From the NCBI GenBank assembly GCA_964433135.1, contig CAYSQW010000013.1, positions 10,462 through 74,461 on the forward strand: a stretch of DNA of 64,000 nucleotides. The letters are read 5' to 3'. The position numbers and the translations under genes are program-made. The stretch comes from CAYSQW01 sp964433135. GTDB taxonomy: Bacteria; Acidobacteriota; Aminicenantia; Aminicenantales; Aminicenantaceae. This document shows positions 62,204 to 64,000 of the stretch, in pieces. The notes under the pieces were generated by a model that saw nothing but the letters and a program-made list of their open reading frames with translations, did no database searches and was not told where the DNA came from. Each line of letters begins with the position of its first letter. Position 1 is the first letter of the stretch.

Positions 62204-62659
62204 TCATTTTTCTTTCAGAAGACTTTCCAGTTCCTGCTTGAATTCGAGAACGTCTTTAAACTCCCGATAAACCGATGCGAACCGCACATAGGCCACCTTA
62301 TCCAGGGCCTTGAGCTTGTCCATCACAAGCTGTCCGATTTCCGATGTGGAGATTTCCTTCTCCGGAAGCTCCTGCAGTCTGGTTTCAATCTCTTCGACCA
62401 TTTCCTCCAGCTTGGCCACCGGCACCGGACGCTTTTCGCAGGCCTTCAGGAGTCCTCGAATCAGCTTCTGGCTCTCGAAGGGCTCGCGCTGACCGTCCTT
62501 TTTGATCACCATATAGGGAATCTCCTCTATGCGCTCATAAGTGGTGAACCTCCGCGCGCATTCGAGGCACTCCCGGCGGCGGCGTATCGTCAGCCCGGAT
62601 TTGCTCTCCCTCGAATCAATCACCTTGCTTTCGGAATGGTCGCAATAAGGACACTTCAT
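62204..62659 (-). CDS. nrdR: Transcriptional repressor NrdR
   Basis: A 151-residue protein. The N-terminal zinc ribbon MKCPYCDHSESKVIDSR with a second pair in RRRECLECARRFTTYER is diagnostic, followed by an ATP-cone domain (VIKKDGQREPFESQKLIRGLLKACEKRPV). NrdR represses ribonucleotide reductase genes in response to ATP/dATP. No nrd gene is in the window. Its start overlaps the stop of the upstream flippase-like gene by ATGA. Confidence 0.95.
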   Translation of the reverse strand: MKCPYCDHSESKVIDSRESKSGLTIRRRRECLECARRFTTYERIEEIPYMVIKKDGQREPFESQKLIRGLLKACEKRPVPVAKLEEMVEEIETRLQELPEKEISTSEIGQLVMDKLKALDKVAYVRFASVYREFKDVLEFKQELESLLKEK

Positions 62660-63684
62660 CGAATGGCGTTCTCTCCCAGTTTTTTAATCTGAAGCAATGA
62701 TATCCCCTCTTTCCACAATATAGCATAACCGATGAGACATGTCATGACAAGCTGCAGGGCATGCACCACGATGGTCATTCCGGCGGCTTTACTGTCGCTG
62801 ATAGGGAAAAAGGCCGTCAGTCCGAGCTTGCTGAAATAATGATATCCGCCCACCATCCCCGGCGTGGGGATAGAGGCCCCGACGGCGGTCATGAAGACAT
62901 AAGGGATTATCGCAGCATATGGAACCGAAAGACCGAAGGCGAAAAAGACGATCCAGTAGAATAAATCGATTCCCAGCCAGACAACCAGCGACAGCAGGAT
63001 ATAGGCAATGAGGTTTCGAAACGAGTGGAAAAACTTCAAGCCTTCGAAAAATTCGTCCAGAAGCTTGATGACGGCCGTGGAAAGCTTTTTGGGAAAGGGC
63101 CTGAGAAGCCGTGAGATCACCGCCATGGTTTTATCCCGGAAAAAATATAACGAGAGAATCAAAAGCAGCATGATCGTGGCGAAAACAACGCCTCCGATCC
63201 CGCTCCATTTAAGGATGGCATACGTCCGCTTGTCGGGGTTGAAGGATGATGAATAGAGGGAATTGAAGAAAAGAAAAACACCGAGCAGAAAACAATTGGT
63301 GAAAATATCGAATATTCGCTCCACCAGCTGCGTGCCCAACACGAATCCCTTTTTCATGTTTTCCTTATAAGCAAGGAACAGGGGTTTCGCCAGTTCGCCC
63401 AATCTTCCCGGTAGAAGGTAGGTCACGGTAAAGCCCACCACGGTAGCGGCAAAACGGCTGTAGAGTGTAATCCCTTTCTTTTCATGCCGCAGAAGATAGT
63501 CCCAACGGATAGCCCGGGTGATGAGATTCACCGGCGCCAAAAGCACAACCAGCACGAAGAGCAGGGGTTTCACTTCCGCCATGGACCTCCAAACCTCGGC
63601 CCAATTCAGGCTGCGGAAGAAAAAGAACAATAGAACTCCCGTCAAAAGGAACAACAGGGTGATTCGTATCCAAGTCTTTTTCAT
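62656..63684 (-). CDS. Lysylphosphatidylglycerol synthase TM-region / UPF0104-type membrane protein
   Basis: A 342-residue polytopic protein with about eight hydrophobic helices. The N-terminal part, NLITRAIRWDYLLR and LLPGRLGELAKP, is typical of the YbhN/UPF0104 family whose membrane domain resembles the flippase half of MprF. It may flip a lipid or lipid-linked saccharide. The ATG at 63684 was preferred over one at 63696 because the promoter's -10 box covers the latter. It overlaps nrdR by ATGA and heads the nrdR-hsp20-lon-thiL operon. Confidence 0.8.
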   Translation of the reverse strand: MKKTWIRITLLFLLTGVLLFFFFRSLNWAEVWRSMAEVKPLLFVLVVLLAPVNLITRAIRWDYLLRHEKKGITLYSRFAATVVGFTVTYLLPGRLGELAKPLFLAYKENMKKGFVLGTQLVERIFDIFTNCFLLGVFLFFNSLYSSSFNPDKRTYAILKWSGIGGVVFATIMLLLILSLYFFRDKTMAVISRLLRPFPKKLSTAVIKLLDEFFEGLKFFHSFRNLIAYILLSLVVWLGIDLFYWIVFFAFGLSVPYAAIIPYVFMTAVGASIPTPGMVGGYHYFSKLGLTAFFPISDSKAAGMTIVVHALQLVMTCLIGYAILWKEGISLLQIKKLGENAIR

Positions 63685-63694
63685 TTTAAGCGCC

Positions 63695-63723
63695 ATGGTA
63701 ACACCATCCTGGGGAGGTGTCAA
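63695..63723 (-). promoter_or_regulatory. Sigma-70-type promoter for the flippase-nrdR-hsp20-lon-thiL operon
   Basis: On the minus strand TTGACA (63718-63723) and TACCAT (63695-63700) are separated by 17 nt. The -10 box touches the ATG at 63696, so the transcript should start about 4 nt before the ATG at 63684. Confidence 0.6.
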
Positions 63724-63907
63724 TCTGGGAAAAAGCGGACAAAAACCCGCCAAATCACCCATAGAAAAAAAAGCTCTTCATCATTGGAAATCCCCCGTAA
63801 TCGAAACCGGATGAAAACCACATGCATTGGGGGATTTTCAGACGATGACTCACTCATCGCGCAAGGAGTTTCTTTCATATTTTTTGCTGAAAGCCACATT
63901 TCAGGGC

Positions 63908-63936
63908 TTGAAAATTGCGGCGATATCGATTATCAT
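63908..63936 (+). promoter_or_regulatory. Sigma-70-type promoter for tRNA-Gln
   Basis: TTGAAA (63908-63913) and TATCAT (63931-63936) with 17-nt spacing lie 11 nt before the tRNA 5' end, the expected distance. Confidence 0.75.
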
Positions 63937-63947
63937 CTTTCCTACGC

Positions 63948-64000
63948 TGGGAAGTCGTCCAATGGTAGGACACATGACTCTGGATCATGGAATCGGGGTT
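63948..64000 (+). tRNA. tRNA-Gln (anticodon CTG), 3' end outside the window
   Basis: The 5' end TGGGAAG, D arm GTCC-AATGGTA-GGAC, and anticodon stem CATGA/TCATG with loop CTCTGGA (CTG at 63980-63982) are clear. The T arm begins at the window edge. The 5' UGGG start is typical of tRNA-Gln. About 53 of the expected 72-76 nt are present. Confidence 0.93.

Noticed and set aside
1..64000. CRISPR array, transposase, integrase or complete rRNA operon
   Set aside because: No regularly spaced repeats, DDE or recombinase genes, or rRNA-like stretches were seen.

Overview
The window looks like a chromosomal segment of a diderm (Gram-negative-type) bacterium with roughly even base composition. Evidence for an outer membrane and periplasm includes an outer-membrane beta-barrel protein, a periplasmic protein with a TonB C-terminal domain, a lipoprotein cytochrome, PBP1A, HtrA and many signal peptides. 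The PhoH - 7TM-HD - YbeY - CorC - Era run, the many secreted S9 and M14 peptidases and a sulfatase-fold protein with TPR repeats would fit an Acidobacteriota-like lineage such as Candidatus Aminicenantes. That placement is inference; no rRNA gene is present to test it.

Layout. Positions 1-12553 form an exopolysaccharide region: GT2 (partial), a split Alg13/Alg14-type transferase, a Wzz-like protein, GT4 enzymes, a radical SAM protein, a large alkaline-phosphatase-superfamily protein, two UDP-sugar dehydrogenases, a small RHH-like protein and a sulfotransferase. Positions 12870-18788 hold the housekeeping operon phoH, 7TM-HD, ybeY, corC-like, era, followed by tRNA-His. Positions 19108-31447 are mostly secreted hydrolases: a Tat-type TIGR04076 protein, an S9 protein with a degraded catalytic triad, two tandem M14 carboxypeptidases, a PilZ protein, a phosphatase/sulfatase-fold-TPR protein, a ferritin-like protein and an arginase-fold protein. 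Positions 31742-37579 hold a class V aminotransferase, small and membrane proteins, a cytochrome lipoprotein, and an ECF sigma / anti-sigma-like / TonB-C module. Positions 37737-50019 hold a second S9 peptidase with intact residues, tRNA-Thr, a beta-barrel protein, SMC, a B12-type radical SAM protein, and a sodium symporter paired with an HDAC-fold deacetylase. Positions 50020-50724 are a repeat-bearing noncoding stretch. Positions 50725-64000 hold a FecR/DUF6600-like protein, PBP1A, thymidylate kinase, HtrA, a DapF homologue, and a leftward operon (flippase-like, nrdR, hsp20, lon, thiL), ending in a partial tRNA-Gln.

The points most worth a second look are: a DapF homologue in which both catalytic cysteines are serine; an S9-family protein that keeps its serine but lacks the usual His and Asp; two near-identical sigma-54-type promoter sequences in front of envelope genes; an LGY-ending motif shared by a small RHH-like protein and two phosphatase/sulfatase-fold proteins that lack the formylglycine signature; several promoters whose -10 box lies so close to the start codon that nearly leaderless transcripts are predicted; and a repeat-containing noncoding island at 50.0-50.6 kb. 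No CRISPR array, integrase, transposase or complete rRNA was seen.
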